Source of the DNA: Corynebacterium amycolatum
GTDB taxonomy: Bacteria; Actinomycetota; Actinomycetes; Mycobacteriales; Mycobacteriaceae
Assembly: GCF_016889425.1 (NCBI RefSeq)
Contig: NZ_CP069513.1
Location: forward strand, 1,054,001 to 1,118,000
Length of the DNA: 64,000 nt
Reading direction: 5' to 3'
The notes below the pieces were generated by a model that worked only from the letters and a program-made list of their open reading frames with translations, did not search any database and had not been told where the DNA came from. The position numbers were made by a program, and so were the translations under genes. Numbering within the stretch: the first letter of the stretch is position 1; every line of letters starts with the position of its first letter. Shown here one piece after another: positions 26,933-35,743 of this stretch.

Positions 26933-27640
26933 ATGACTTCACCCGACATGCGTAACGAGGCCGAGCACGACCCTCGTGAGGATCTGCCGAGCTTCCTGCG
27001 TGAGCCGGACAAAATAGACAAGCTTCTCTATGCATCGCTGATGCTGGTTGCCGTGTACGGCTTTGCAATTATCCCGTTCCGCGCGGTTTTGCTGCTCAAG
27101 TATACCTTTTTACATACGTGGCTGACGGGCTCGAATCTCTCGGTGCTGATTCTCGCGTCGGAAAACGAGGATAGGCCGCTCTTCCTCTTCGCTGTTGTGG
27201 TGATTGCGGCGCTGTCGACAATTAAGTTCATGCCGTTCTTCTACTGGATGGGCAAGAAGTGGGGCACGGAATTCATCACGATGAGTTTCGGCGGCCATCC
27301 ACCGCGATGGTTTAAGAAGATGGAGAACTTCATCTATGAACGCATCGGGCTGAGTGTGCTGGCATCGTTTGTGCCATTCTCGCCGATTCCGGCCACGATC
27401 GTCGTGGCCATCGGTGGTATTGCGAAGGTGCGCGGCTGGGTAGTAGGTGTGTACCTCTTCCTCTGTGCCGCAATGCTCAAGTGCTTCTACCTGTACTTGG
27501 GCCTGAAGTTTGGCCCAAGTATCCAGGGCTCCCTGCAGACGATTGACCGGTACGTCACCTACATCACCTTCGCGCTGATTGGCTGGATGTTCCTATCCAT
27601 CTGGTGGAAAAACAGGAAGCCGGGCGGCCAGGCGGCTTAA
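26933..27640 (+). CDS. DedA/VTT-like membrane protein
   Basis: 235 residues with five or so membrane segments and the SNARE-associated/VTT core: MPFFYWMGKKWG near residue 100 and FVPFSPIPATIVVAIGGIAKV near residue 145-165, where DedA proteins have the conserved Gly/Pro re-entrant loop. DedA proteins move or flip lipids such as undecaprenyl phosphate. TAGACT ends 7 nt before the ATG, another leaderless candidate. The stop overlaps the convergent thioesterase stop by 4 bp. Confidence 0.7.
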   Translation: MTSPDMRNEAEHDPREDLPSFLREPDKIDKLLYASLMLVAVYGFAIIPFRAVLLLKYTFLHTWLTGSNLSVLILASENEDRPLFLFAVVVIAALSTIKFMPFFYWMGKKWGTEFITMSFGGHPPRWFKKMENFIYERIGLSVLASFVPFSPIPATIVVAIGGIAKVRGWVVGVYLFLCAAMLKCFYLYLGLKFGPSIQGSLQTIDRYVTYITFALIGWMFLSIWWKNRKPGGQAA

Positions 27641-28644
27641 TCCTGTTCGCGCTCAATCAGCGGTAGCGGGCTGTACTTGTCACGCAGCGCCTTCAGCGAC
27701 AGATCGTGAGCGTGCAGGCGCTTGTCCTCATCCGTCGTCGGCTGGAAGTGCGGTACCGGCTGTGGGTTGAAATCGTCGTCAATTGCGACATAAGTCATGG
27801 TCGAGTGCAGAGCCTTGCGCAGCCCGCCGACACCCTTGCGGGGCTCACAGCAGTAGACCTGCACCGACAGGTGCATCGAGGTCGTGCCGGTGCGCAGGAT
27901 GCGTGCGCGCACCTCAACTAGGTCGCCAATGTGGATTGGGTTGTAGAAGCGAATACCACCTGCGTACACGGAAATAGTCTGGCGTCCCGCCCAGTTGGTG
28001 GTAACTGCCGTCGCAGCCTCATCAATCCACTCCATGGCGGTACCGCCGTGGACGTTTCCGCCCCAGTTAACATCGGTCGGCTTTGCCAGGAAACGTGTGG
28101 TCAGCTCGGGTGCAGAGGAATCCGCGGAGTACGTTTGCGCGCGCATGCTGGCTTCGATGTCGCGGCGGAGCTCAAAACGGGAAAGAGCGGCCTTTTCAAC
28201 ACGCTCTTCTTCCTCCGTTTGCGGCACCCACTTCGGAACCGGTGTCGACTTACCATTTTCATCCATGGCCACGAAGATCACTAGGCAGTCAGCTGCGCGG
28301 GTGAACTTGCCCTCGCGCGGATCAGCTGAGAGCACCTCGTTGACGATGTGCATAGAACTGCGACCGGTATGCGCAATCTTGGAGCGCACCTCAACAATGT
28401 GGCCGCTGGGAATCGGGCGAGTGAAGTGAATGTGACCGAAGTACGCAGTCACGCAGTAGCGTCCCGACCAGCCGGTCGCACAGGCGTAAGCGGCCTTGTC
28501 AATCCACTGCAACACACGGCCGCCGTGGACGGAATTGGTTCCGGCCATAATGACATCGGTCGGCGACGCCATAAAACGGAGTACAAGAGATGGTGACGCT
28601 GGAGCGTGCACCTGTTCAGCTTTTTCAGTTGACTGCGTATCCAT
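27637..28644 (-). CDS. Acyl-CoA thioesterase, two hotdog domains
   Basis: 335 residues with two acyl-CoA-thioesterase (YciA/BACH-like) hotdogs: SVHGGRVLQWIDKAAYACA near residue 38 and NVHGGTAMEWIDEAATAV near 195, each followed by a basic/aromatic strand. They cleave acyl-CoA to free acid and CoA. Start at 28644: TATGCT ends 7 nt upstream; the alternative ATG 12 nt earlier overlaps that box. Divergent from the sterol-carrier gene 29 bp away. Confidence 0.85.
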   Translation of the reverse strand: MDTQSTEKAEQVHAPASPSLVLRFMASPTDVIMAGTNSVHGGRVLQWIDKAAYACATGWSGRYCVTAYFGHIHFTRPIPSGHIVEVRSKIAHTGRSSMHIVNEVLSADPREGKFTRAADCLVIFVAMDENGKSTPVPKWVPQTEEEERVEKAALSRFELRRDIEASMRAQTYSADSSAPELTTRFLAKPTDVNWGGNVHGGTAMEWIDEAATAVTTNWAGRQTISVYAGGIRFYNPIHIGDLVEVRARILRTGTTSMHLSVQVYCCEPRKGVGGLRKALHSTMTYVAIDDDFNPQPVPHFQPTTDEDKRLHAHDLSLKALRDKYSPLPLIEREQD

Positions 28645-28651
28645 ATATGAA

Positions 28652-28667
28652 AGCATAACTCTAGGAT
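28652..28667. promoter_or_regulatory. Two divergent -10 boxes 4 bp apart
   Basis: TATGCT on the minus strand (28652-28657) serves the thioesterase and TAGGAT on the plus strand (28662-28667) serves the sterol-carrier-like gene. Each is 6-7 nt from its start codon, so each promoter reads from inside the other gene's start region. Confidence 0.55.
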
Positions 28668-28673
28668 GAGGTT

Positions 28674-29114
28674 ATGGTATCCAAAATCTCGCCTTTCGAC
28701 GTTCGCAGCGCTCTTTCCACCGCCGCACCCTGGGCGGCGCAACGTCTTCTCGGCCGCGAATTGCTATCTGACCAAAAGGCTGCCTCCTTCGCCGGGGCAG
28801 ATGGGGCGCAGGGGCCGTCGTTAAGCCGTGCGAGCCTCGCCAAAGCGGTGCGTCTGTCCGTGCGGATGCTCGCCCAAGAGGCGCCGGGGCATAGCGTCGA
28901 GGTGCGCGTGCCGCCCTTCGTCGCGGTCCAGTGCATTGAGGGGCCCAGGCACACACGCGGTACGCCGCCCAATGTCGTGGAGATGTCGCCGGAGATTTGG
29001 CTGGGACTCGCGTGCGGAATGATCACGTTAGAGCAGGTGCAGGCGCACATCGATATGTCGGGCACGCGTGCGGCGGAAATCGGGAATCATCTGCCGGTGG
29101 CGCGCATTTCTTAA
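28674..29114 (+). CDS. Sterol-carrier-like family protein
   Basis: 146 residues matching the actinobacterial sterol carrier protein-like family usually found beside purF: VRLSVRMLAQEAPGHSVEVRVPPFVAVQ in the middle and GTPPNVVEMSPEIWLGLACG later. Such proteins have an SCP2-like lipid-binding fold; ligand unknown. TAGGAT is 6 nt before the ATG with no Shine-Dalgarno. Confidence 0.75.
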   Translation: MVSKISPFDVRSALSTAAPWAAQRLLGRELLSDQKAASFAGADGAQGPSLSRASLAKAVRLSVRMLAQEAPGHSVEVRVPPFVAVQCIEGPRHTRGTPPNVVEMSPEIWLGLACGMITLEQVQAHIDMSGTRAAEIGNHLPVARIS

Positions 29115-29176
29115 AACCCGTTGGGGGGGGATGCTGAATTGGTGCCCGGGCGGGTGGGGCTATTAGTGTGAATGTC

Positions 29177-30736
29177 GTGGCCGATACCAACATTTCAGGT
29201 GCACCAAAGACCAAACTTTTGCCAATTTCGCCTTACGACGATCTGGGGGAGACATCCCCGCGTGAAGAATGTGGCGTCTTTGGCGTTTGGGCACCTGGCG
29301 AAGACGTGTCCAAACTCACCTACTATGGCTTGTTTGCCCTGCAACATCGCGGCCAGGAAGCCGCCGGTATCGCAGTCGGCGACGGCGACCAAATTCTCGT
29401 ATTCAAGGATCTCGGGCTTGTTTCCCAGGTTTTTGATGAGCAGACGCTCGACGCTCTGAAGGGGCACGTAGCCGTAGGGCACACGCGCTACACCACCGCT
29501 GGAGCTCCTGCGTGGGAGAATGCACAGCCGATGTTCCAGATGGCTTCCGACGGCACGGACATCGCGCTGGGGCACAACGGCAACCTGACCAACCACCTCA
29601 CGCTGTTCCGTGAGGCAGTGGATAAGGGGCTGATGCGCGATCAGGGAGAGCTGCCTAGCGACTCCGCAATTATGACCGCACTGCTTGCCGACGAAACCGG
29701 CAAGGTTGATCACCCAGAAGACCACGGCTGTAGCACCAACGTGGAAGCGGCTGCGCTGACGCTTCTGCCGCGCCTGAAGGGGGCCTTCTGCCTTACTTTC
29801 ACCGATGGCGAAACGCTGTACGCTGCGCGTGACCCACACGGTGTGCGTCCGTTGTGCTTGGGCCGCCTGTCCGGTGGCTGGGTAGTTGCGTCTGAGACCT
29901 GTGCGCTGGATATCGTCGGTGCATCATTCGTCCGCGAGATCGAGCCGGGCGAGATGGTGGCCATTGATGCCTCCGGTGTCCGTTCGCAGCGTTTCGCCGA
30001 AACTACCCACGCAGGATGCATTTTCGAGTACGTCTACCTGGCGCGCCCGGACTCCAACATCCGTGGTCGCTCTGTCAATGCCGTGCGCCTTGAGCTAGGT
30101 CGCCAGTTGGCGCGTGAGTTCCCGGCTGACGGTGACCTAGTAATGCCGGTGCCGGAATCCGGAACCCCGGCGGCGGTTGGCTATGCCCAGGAATCGGGCA
30201 TTCCGTTTGGTCAGGGGCTGACCAAAAACGGTTACGTGGGCCGTACCTTCATTCAGCCTTCGCAGACGATTCGTCAGCTGGGCATCCGACTGAAGCTGAA
30301 CCCGCTGAAGGAAGTTATCGCCGGTAAGCGCTTGGTCGTGGTCGATGACTCCATCGTCCGCGGCAACACTCAGCGTGCCCTGATTCGCATGCTGCGTGAG
30401 GCCGGTGCGAAGGAAGTGCACGTGCGCATCGCCGCGCCGCCGGTGAAATGGCCGTGCTTCTACGGCATTGACTTCGCCTCTCCGGGCGAGCTGTTGGCCA
30501 ACGGCGTGGATGAAAATGACATTGTCGCCGGTATCGCAACCGCGATTGGTGCCGACAGCCTGGGATTTGTCTCCATCGATGGCATGGTCGCCGCTTCCGA
30601 GCAGGCAAAGACCGAAGTCTGTTGTGCCTGCTTCGATGGCAAGTACCCGCTGGGTCTGCCGGAGGGCAATCCGAATGCGGCAGCTGTGGAGAGGATGCAG
30701 GCAGCCCAGGCTGCCAAAGCCGCAACGAGCAATTAG
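29177..30736 (+). CDS. purF: Amidophosphoribosyltransferase PurF
   Basis: 519 residues. First committed step of purine synthesis: transfers the glutamine amide to PRPP. The Ntn nucleophile is Cys 32 in REECGVFG, so about 31 residues form a propeptide that is removed. The PRPP motif is VVVDDSIVRGNT near residue 390, and C-terminal Cys residues (CCACFDGKY) fit the iron-sulfur-cluster type. Start at GTG 29177 because TAGTGT ends 7 nt upstream; a GTG at 29168 is the alternative. Confidence 0.94.
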   Translation: MADTNISGAPKTKLLPISPYDDLGETSPREECGVFGVWAPGEDVSKLTYYGLFALQHRGQEAAGIAVGDGDQILVFKDLGLVSQVFDEQTLDALKGHVAVGHTRYTTAGAPAWENAQPMFQMASDGTDIALGHNGNLTNHLTLFREAVDKGLMRDQGELPSDSAIMTALLADETGKVDHPEDHGCSTNVEAAALTLLPRLKGAFCLTFTDGETLYAARDPHGVRPLCLGRLSGGWVVASETCALDIVGASFVREIEPGEMVAIDASGVRSQRFAETTHAGCIFEYVYLARPDSNIRGRSVNAVRLELGRQLAREFPADGDLVMPVPESGTPAAVGYAQESGIPFGQGLTKNGYVGRTFIQPSQTIRQLGIRLKLNPLKEVIAGKRLVVVDDSIVRGNTQRALIRMLREAGAKEVHVRIAAPPVKWPCFYGIDFASPGELLANGVDENDIVAGIATAIGADSLGFVSIDGMVAASEQAKTEVCCACFDGKYPLGLPEGNPNAAAVERMQAAQAAKAATSN

Positions 30737-30894
30737 CCTCGAAACCTCCTTAGAATGAACTACGAGAACTGAACCGAGAACAAGGCGTAAGCGGTGCTGT
30801 GGATTGCAGCCGTTGCTTTGTTCCCGGTCCGCCAATACTCCCGGATACGGCAGTAACGCCGCCCGGGGGAGAAAGTTTAAAGCGAGAGCCTCTA

Positions 30895-31959
30895 ATGACC
30901 GAGAACGTTTCTGGTGCTTCCTACGCTGCAGCCGGCGTCGACATCGAAGCCGGCGACCGCGCCGTTGAACTATTCGCCCCGATTGCCAAGAAGGCCACTC
31001 GCCCAGAGGTCCGTGGCGGGCTCGGCGGTTTTGCCGGCCTGTTTGCACTGGGCAACTACGAAAAGCCGCTGCTGGCCGCATCCTCCGATGGTGTGGGGAC
31101 CAAGTTGGCCGTGGCGCAGGCCGTCGGCAAGCACGACACCATCGGCCTGGACCTGGTCGCCATGGTCGTCGATGACCTGGTCGTGTGCGGCGCCGAGCCG
31201 CTGTTCCTGCAGGACTACATCGCAATTGGCAAGGTCGTGCCGGAGCACGTCGCCGAGATCGTTTCCGGCATCGCCGAGGGATGCGTCCAGGCGGGTTGCG
31301 CCCTCCTGGGCGGCGAGACTGCAGAGCACCCGGGTGTGATGGAACCAGGCGAGTACGATGTCTCCGCTACCGGCGTCGGTGTCGTGGAAGGGGACAAGCT
31401 TCTCGGCCCGGACCGCGTGCGTGAGGGCGATGTCATTATCGCCATGGAGTCCTCTGGACTTCACTCCAATGGCTACTCGCTGGCTCGCTACGTTCTCCTG
31501 GAGAAGGCCGGTCTGGAGCTCGACGGTTACGTCGAAGACTTCGGACGTACCCTCGGTGAGGAGCTGCTGGAGCCAACCAAGATCTATGCGAAGGACTGCC
31601 TGGCTCTCATGAACGAGGCAGAGGTCCGCACTTTCTGCCACGTCACCGGTGGCGGATTGGCTGGCAACATGGTTCGCATCATGCCGGAAGGCCTGACCGC
31701 TGACATGAGCCGCGCAACATGGACCCCGGGCCCGATCTTCAAGACCATTGCTGAGCTCGGCAACGTCTCCCGCGAGGAGATGGAGAAGACCTTCAACATG
31801 GGTGTTGGTATGGTTGCGATTGTTTCTGCAGAGGATCGCGATCGTGCACTGGCTCTGCTGACTGCCCGCCACATCAACGCTTGGGAGCTGGGTACTGTCC
31901 GCAAGAGCGAGGCCGGCGAGGATAGGGCTGTTTTACGCGGCAGCCACCCGCGCTTCTAA
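30895..31959 (+). CDS. purM: Phosphoribosylformylglycinamidine cyclo-ligase PurM
   Basis: 354 residues. Closes the imidazole ring to give AIR. Diagnostic segments are SSDGVGTKLAVAQ near residue 63, GLDLVAMVVDDLVVCGAEPLFLQDY near 85-108, GCALLGGETAEHPGV near 140 and FCHVTGGGLAGN near 248. A purine-rich GAGAG ribosome site precedes the ATG. It follows purF by 158 nt; this gap has no other gene but may hold a separate promoter. Confidence 0.95.
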   Translation: MTENVSGASYAAAGVDIEAGDRAVELFAPIAKKATRPEVRGGLGGFAGLFALGNYEKPLLAASSDGVGTKLAVAQAVGKHDTIGLDLVAMVVDDLVVCGAEPLFLQDYIAIGKVVPEHVAEIVSGIAEGCVQAGCALLGGETAEHPGVMEPGEYDVSATGVGVVEGDKLLGPDRVREGDVIIAMESSGLHSNGYSLARYVLLEKAGLELDGYVEDFGRTLGEELLEPTKIYAKDCLALMNEAEVRTFCHVTGGGLAGNMVRIMPEGLTADMSRATWTPGPIFKTIAELGNVSREEMEKTFNMGVGMVAIVSAEDRDRALALLTARHINAWELGTVRKSEAGEDRAVLRGSHPRF

Positions 31960-32067
31960 GCTTTGGCCTTCGGCTGGTCGGGACTGGGGCGGCTGGTCTA
32001 CTGTGGAGGGTGGCCGACTGCTGAGCCGCCTACATCCGGGTTGAGTAGCTGAGATCCCCAAAACCAC

Positions 32068-32210
32068 GGGCTGCATATGTGAAACTGTGCGAGTTTATGG
32101 CACTTCCGAGCCGTTTTTCGGGCTATTTTTGTCATAAACGCAGTCAGTAACTCGGATCGATCCGCCACGGCCGAGCATAATCGGCCGAGCATAAACGCGG
32201 TCACTAAGCA
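32068..32210 (-). repeat. Dispersed inverted-repeat element, copy 2
   Basis: In the 343-nt gap after purM. Core 32068-32154 (GGGCTGCATATGTGAAAC, TGTGCGAGTTTATGGCACTT, TTTTTCGGGC, then CATAAACGCAGTCAGTAACTC) matches copies 1 and 3, opposite in orientation to copy 1. After it, CGGCCGAGCATAA is repeated twice and a partial arm ATAAACGCGGTCACT follows (to about 32207). Confidence 0.75.
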
Positions 32211-32212
32211 AA

Positions 32213-32252
32213 AACAAGCACCCACCAACGGAATCGTTGGCGGGTGCTTGTT
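32213..32252. terminator. Terminator between purM and the DUF3073 gene
   Basis: AACAAGCACCCACCAACG and CGTTGGCGGGTGCTTGTT form an 18-bp stem with one mismatch and a 4-nt loop; T-run after it on the plus strand and A-run before it. It can end both convergent genes. Confidence 0.8.
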
Positions 32253-32302
32253 TTATTGAAATAGAAACGCTTTGCGGAAAATACGACAGCGGTTAGCTTA
32301 CG

Positions 32303-32485
32303 CTAGCTGTCGCGACCAGCGCCTGAGGCCCATTCCTCCCAGTCAGAGTAATAGTCGTCTCGATCGGACTCGTTCGACTTGCCGACGAGTTCCCGCTGCA
32401 GACGCTCCAAGTCCATTTCTGGTGAATCGTACTTGAGCTGACGGGCAACCTTCGCCTGCTTTGCTTTCGCACGGCCGCGACCCAT
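32303..32485 (-). CDS. DUF3073 small protein
   Basis: 60 residues starting MGRGRAKAKQAKVARQLKY, then an acidic/aromatic tail (DRDDYYSDWEEWA). This is the conserved actinobacterial DUF3073 family, role unknown; the basic N-terminus and acidic C-terminus suggest binding to RNA or protein. AAGGGGG precedes the ATG; an upstream in-frame ATG (32539) is not conserved in the family. Confidence 0.8.
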   Translation of the reverse strand: MGRGRAKAKQAKVARQLKYDSPEMDLERLQRELVGKSNESDRDDYYSDWEEWASGAGRDS

Positions 32486-32744
32486 GGCCTGACCCCCTTG
32501 TGTAATCCGTGGGACGGCACGGGGATACGGCCGACCCACTTATGTCTTATTGCGTTAATTCCTGTAAGACACCATAGCTGATTTTTAGACGAAGGGGTTA
32601 CGCGGGGAGGCCCATAGTGGGTTGTGTCCTCGCGCTCAGGCAACTCAATATGTACTGTGAACTGGGGGAATAACCTTTCTGAAAAAAATGGAAAAAGTTA
32701 TTTTTTCACCACTCTGTCTGGTGGCTTTACCTATTTCCCGTTAC

Positions 32745-33926
32745 TTATTTCCCACGCAGGCGGTTGATGGCCACACGACCCGGTGGCAGCTGCTCGACGC
32801 GGTCGATGGAGGAAGGGTCGACGGCCACGGCGCAGTCACCCACCACAAGGCCCTCGCGTTCCTGCGCCGAGCGCTTAAGCAGAGCCAATGCAATCGGGCC
32901 GTAATCGGCATGTTGCACGACGGTGCCTACGCGGCCCACGGCGCGCTTGCCCATCATCACTGGATCGCCGGTTTCCGGCAGAGTAGCTGAGCCGTCGAGC
33001 TGCAGCATCACCAAAACTCGTGGGGAGCGACCAACATTGTGGACTCGAGACACAGTCTCTTGGCCGCGATAGCAGCCCTTGTCCAAGTGCACGGCAGCCG
33101 TGTCGAATTCAGAGGCAATCCAGCGCGGAGCCTCATGCGGAATCATCTTCTCATCTACATCGATTCCCAGCTCCGGCCGCAAGGAGACTACGCGTTCGGC
33201 CTCCCATCCCATCAGTCCAACTGGGGAGGCGCCAGCGGCCATCAGCGCGTCCCAAGCACCGACTAAATCCTGTCGGCGCACGAGCACATCCACACGTCCG
33301 CCGCGTGGCCAAGGCAGGTGTCGGACATAGGAATGCCCCACCGTCGTAGCCTTGCCCACCTGCGGGAATGCGAGGCCGGCGGACACCAGTACCTCAGGGG
33401 CATCCGGCCCCATGACGGAAATAACCGCCCGTTCTATCTCAGCAATTTCCACCTTGGACCAGAACACCATCATGTTCAGGTACTTCAGCAGGGAGTCGAA
33501 GCCAACAGGGGGCACGTCGATAAGCACAGAATCGTCCAAAACAGTCAGCGTCATGTGGTGGAGAACGTGACCGTTGGCATCCAGGTTCAGGGCTTCAGTG
33601 ACAGTGCCGGGGGTGGCATCGTCGACCTTCTGTGAAAAAAGTGTGTTGAGGTAGGTCAGGCGATCCTCGCCAGTAACCTCAATAACGCGGTAGTACGAGC
33701 GATCTACTACTCCGCAGTCCTCTTGTAGATGACGTTGCTCTACCAGTGGACGGCCGTAGTGCCATGCCACGCTAGCTTGCCCTGTGGTTTGCTCGACGTT
33801 TTTCGCTGAGGTTCCGTCTGGGGCGTTCTCTGAGGCCTTCTCTAAACCTACCGTCTGTCCGCCCAATTCGAGGGCAGCGGCACCAGCCACGTGAGACATC
33901 AAAGGACTTACATACTCAACACTCAC
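32745..33926 (-). CDS. ygfZ: Folate-dependent YgfZ-type iron-sulfur protein maturation factor
   Basis: 393 residues of the GcvT/YgfZ family. The diagnostic motif KGCYRGQE is at 283-290 (Cys 285), and the N-terminal aminomethyltransferase-like fold has a preceding VVDRSYYRVIEVTGEDRLTYLN block. YgfZ helps make and repair Fe-S proteins using tetrahydrofolate. The GTG start has TAACAT 6 nt upstream and no Shine-Dalgarno. Divergent from the aminodeoxychorismate lyase-like gene, another folate enzyme. Confidence 0.88.
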   Translation of the reverse strand: MSVEYVSPLMSHVAGAAALELGGQTVGLEKASENAPDGTSAKNVEQTTGQASVAWHYGRPLVEQRHLQEDCGVVDRSYYRVIEVTGEDRLTYLNTLFSQKVDDATPGTVTEALNLDANGHVLHHMTLTVLDDSVLIDVPPVGFDSLLKYLNMMVFWSKVEIAEIERAVISVMGPDAPEVLVSAGLAFPQVGKATTVGHSYVRHLPWPRGGRVDVLVRRQDLVGAWDALMAAGASPVGLMGWEAERVVSLRPELGIDVDEKMIPHEAPRWIASEFDTAAVHLDKGCYRGQETVSRVHNVGRSPRVLVMLQLDGSATLPETGDPVMMGKRAVGRVGTVVQHADYGPIALALLKRSAQEREGLVVGDCAVAVDPSSIDRVEQLPPGRVAINRLRGK

Positions 33927-33979
33927 TCCCTCATGTTAACCAGAAATCCCCAAATTAAGCATGGATTAAGCTTGTGTGT

Positions 33980-34867
33980 ATGACGGATTCGCTTTCTTCT
34001 CTAGTGCTTATCGACGTCTTCGCAGACGGTGGCCCGATTGCTGTCGAGGCAGGACAGCCGTTCCTCTACGCGGACGATCTCGGAGCTATTCGCGGCGACG
34101 GAGTTTTTGAAACACTACTGGTCAGGGGTGGTCATACCTGCAATACTGACCGGCACGAGAAGCGGTTCGCATCGTCAGCGCTAATGCTGGATTTGCCAAC
34201 CCCGGACCTGGAGCAATGGCGGGCGGCTACCGAGGTTGCACTACGGGAGTTGCGCGATAGGTCAATTGAGGGGGATGCGACGTTGCGGTGGGTTTACTCG
34301 CGTGGTCGCGAGTCCACTGGAAGGCCGACTGGCTACGTTTTGGCAAGCTCCGCGAAAAAGGTGGCGGAAAATCGCCTGAAGCCGGTATCAGTCATGCTTG
34401 CAGAGCGTGGTTTCTCGCTCGACCTTGGCTCCCGTGCACCGTGGGCGCTCATCGGCGCGAAAACGTTGTCATACGCGGCTAATATGGCCGCATTACGCTA
34501 TGCCAAGTCCAAGGGTTTTGACGATGTCATCTTCACCTCCGCAGAGGGAAAGCTCCTGGAAGGCCCGACATCGACCATCATCGTCCAGCGCGGCAATGAG
34601 CTGCTGACCCCCAACCCCGGTGAAGGAGTGCTGCCGGGCACGACTCAGGCAGCGCTGTTTGAAACAGCTGCCAACTGCGGCTGGAAAGTCACTCCGACGG
34701 TTCTGGTACCAAGGGACCTATTCACCGCTGATGCGGTGTGGCTAGTGTCCTCGGTGCGCATCGCGGTCGTGGTTAAGTCCATCGATGGTGAGCCCATTCC
34801 GCAGCCGGATGTAGCTGCGGAAAAGGAATTCCGTGACCTGTGTGACGAGGCGCTGGCGACGCAGTAG
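33980..34867 (+). CDS. pabC: Aminotransferase class IV, aminodeoxychorismate lyase-like
   Basis: 295 residues of the PLP fold type IV family. The PLP Lys lies in the stretch IGAKTLSYAANMAALRYAK (near residue 157), and VIFTSAEGKLLEGPTSTI plus GVLPGTTQAAL give the cofactor-binding regions. PabC makes 4-aminobenzoate for folate; D-amino-acid and branched-chain aminotransferases share this fold and cannot be excluded. TAAGCT ends 7 nt before the ATG at 33980; the GTG 6 nt earlier is disfavoured. Confidence 0.8.
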   Translation: MTDSLSSLVLIDVFADGGPIAVEAGQPFLYADDLGAIRGDGVFETLLVRGGHTCNTDRHEKRFASSALMLDLPTPDLEQWRAATEVALRELRDRSIEGDATLRWVYSRGRESTGRPTGYVLASSAKKVAENRLKPVSVMLAERGFSLDLGSRAPWALIGAKTLSYAANMAALRYAKSKGFDDVIFTSAEGKLLEGPTSTIIVQRGNELLTPNPGEGVLPGTTQAALFETAANCGWKVTPTVLVPRDLFTADAVWLVSSVRIAVVVKSIDGEPIPQPDVAAEKEFRDLCDEALATQ

Positions 34868-34961
34868 GGCTTGTCGCAGTAGGGTGCCAAAGCCGTAGTG
34901 CGCAAAGTAATAGGGCCCCGCAGCCAGGCCACACAGCGCCCGTCGTAAAGCGGGGGAGAAC

Positions 34962-35642
34962 CTAGCCTGCGTAACGCTTGAGCTGCGCGGACATACGGGG
35001 AGTGAATTCCTCATCCCGCAGGCGTTCGTCCACCCAGCCGAGATCGTTGTTCGGCATCAGGCCGTAGAGGCGCTTGCCCGGGCCAAGTGATGCTGGACCG
35101 GTAGCAGTGACCATTGTGGAGGCTGCCTGCAGCTCCCATGCGCGCTCGGAGACCGGCTTGCCGTAGTAAATCTCAGTGACGCCGGTGGAGTGGACGCAGA
35201 TGAACTCAATCTCGTCATCGTTGTTGATGCGCCAAAATCCCGTTTCGCGCTGGTCAGGGCCGGTTGGTTTGCCTTCTTCATCCAGCTTCCAGATGCGCGA
35301 CTCATACTTCAGGTAGTTCTCGCCATCGTGGCTGAAGATAACCTGCTGGCCGAAGTTGTACTCACCGTCGACGACGGTGTTTGCCTGCCCCTCACCGCGC
35401 CACACGCCGACCAGCGGCAGTAGTGCCAGCAGGCCGTCGTGAATATTCGGGCCGAAGCGCAGGTTAGCGGTCTCGTCAGGGATCGGGAGCCCCTCAAGCT
35501 CAGTGATGTTGCGCGTAGCGGTGCTCTTGGCCTGCTCGGCCGCGCGGTTAATGGCCTCGTTGCCGTCGAGGCGAGGGGCTGCCGCAGCTGCAGGCTCCTG
35601 TGCAGCGGCGTCTGTCTGGTTGCTGCCATTGTTCTCGGTCAT
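34962..35642 (-). CDS. Nitrobindin (peroxynitrite isomerase, FABP-like)
   Basis: 226 residues. A disordered Ala/Gln-rich N-terminus is followed by a beta-barrel with the nitrobindin GVWRGEGQ motif (GxWxGxG) near residue 88 and EYNFGQQVIF, as in the corynebacterial DUF1794 FABP family. Nitrobindins bind ferric heme and convert peroxynitrite to nitrate. The heme His near the C-terminus is not certain by eye. TAGAGT ends 7 nt before the ATG. Confidence 0.82.
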   Translation of the reverse strand: MTENNGSNQTDAAAQEPAAAAAPRLDGNEAINRAAEQAKSTATRNITELEGLPIPDETANLRFGPNIHDGLLALLPLVGVWRGEGQANTVVDGEYNFGQQVIFSHDGENYLKYESRIWKLDEEGKPTGPDQRETGFWRINNDDEIEFICVHSTGVTEIYYGKPVSERAWELQAASTMVTATGPASLGPGKRLYGLMPNNDLGWVDERLRDEEFTPRMSAQLKRYAG

Positions 35643-35743
35643 GCTTCACACTCTACCGCTGAAGCTCTTGTGGCCATGTATGGGCTGTTGGCGCATGGTG
35701 CCAACGCTGCAACGACGTTTAACGGCGATGCTTGACGACGGCC

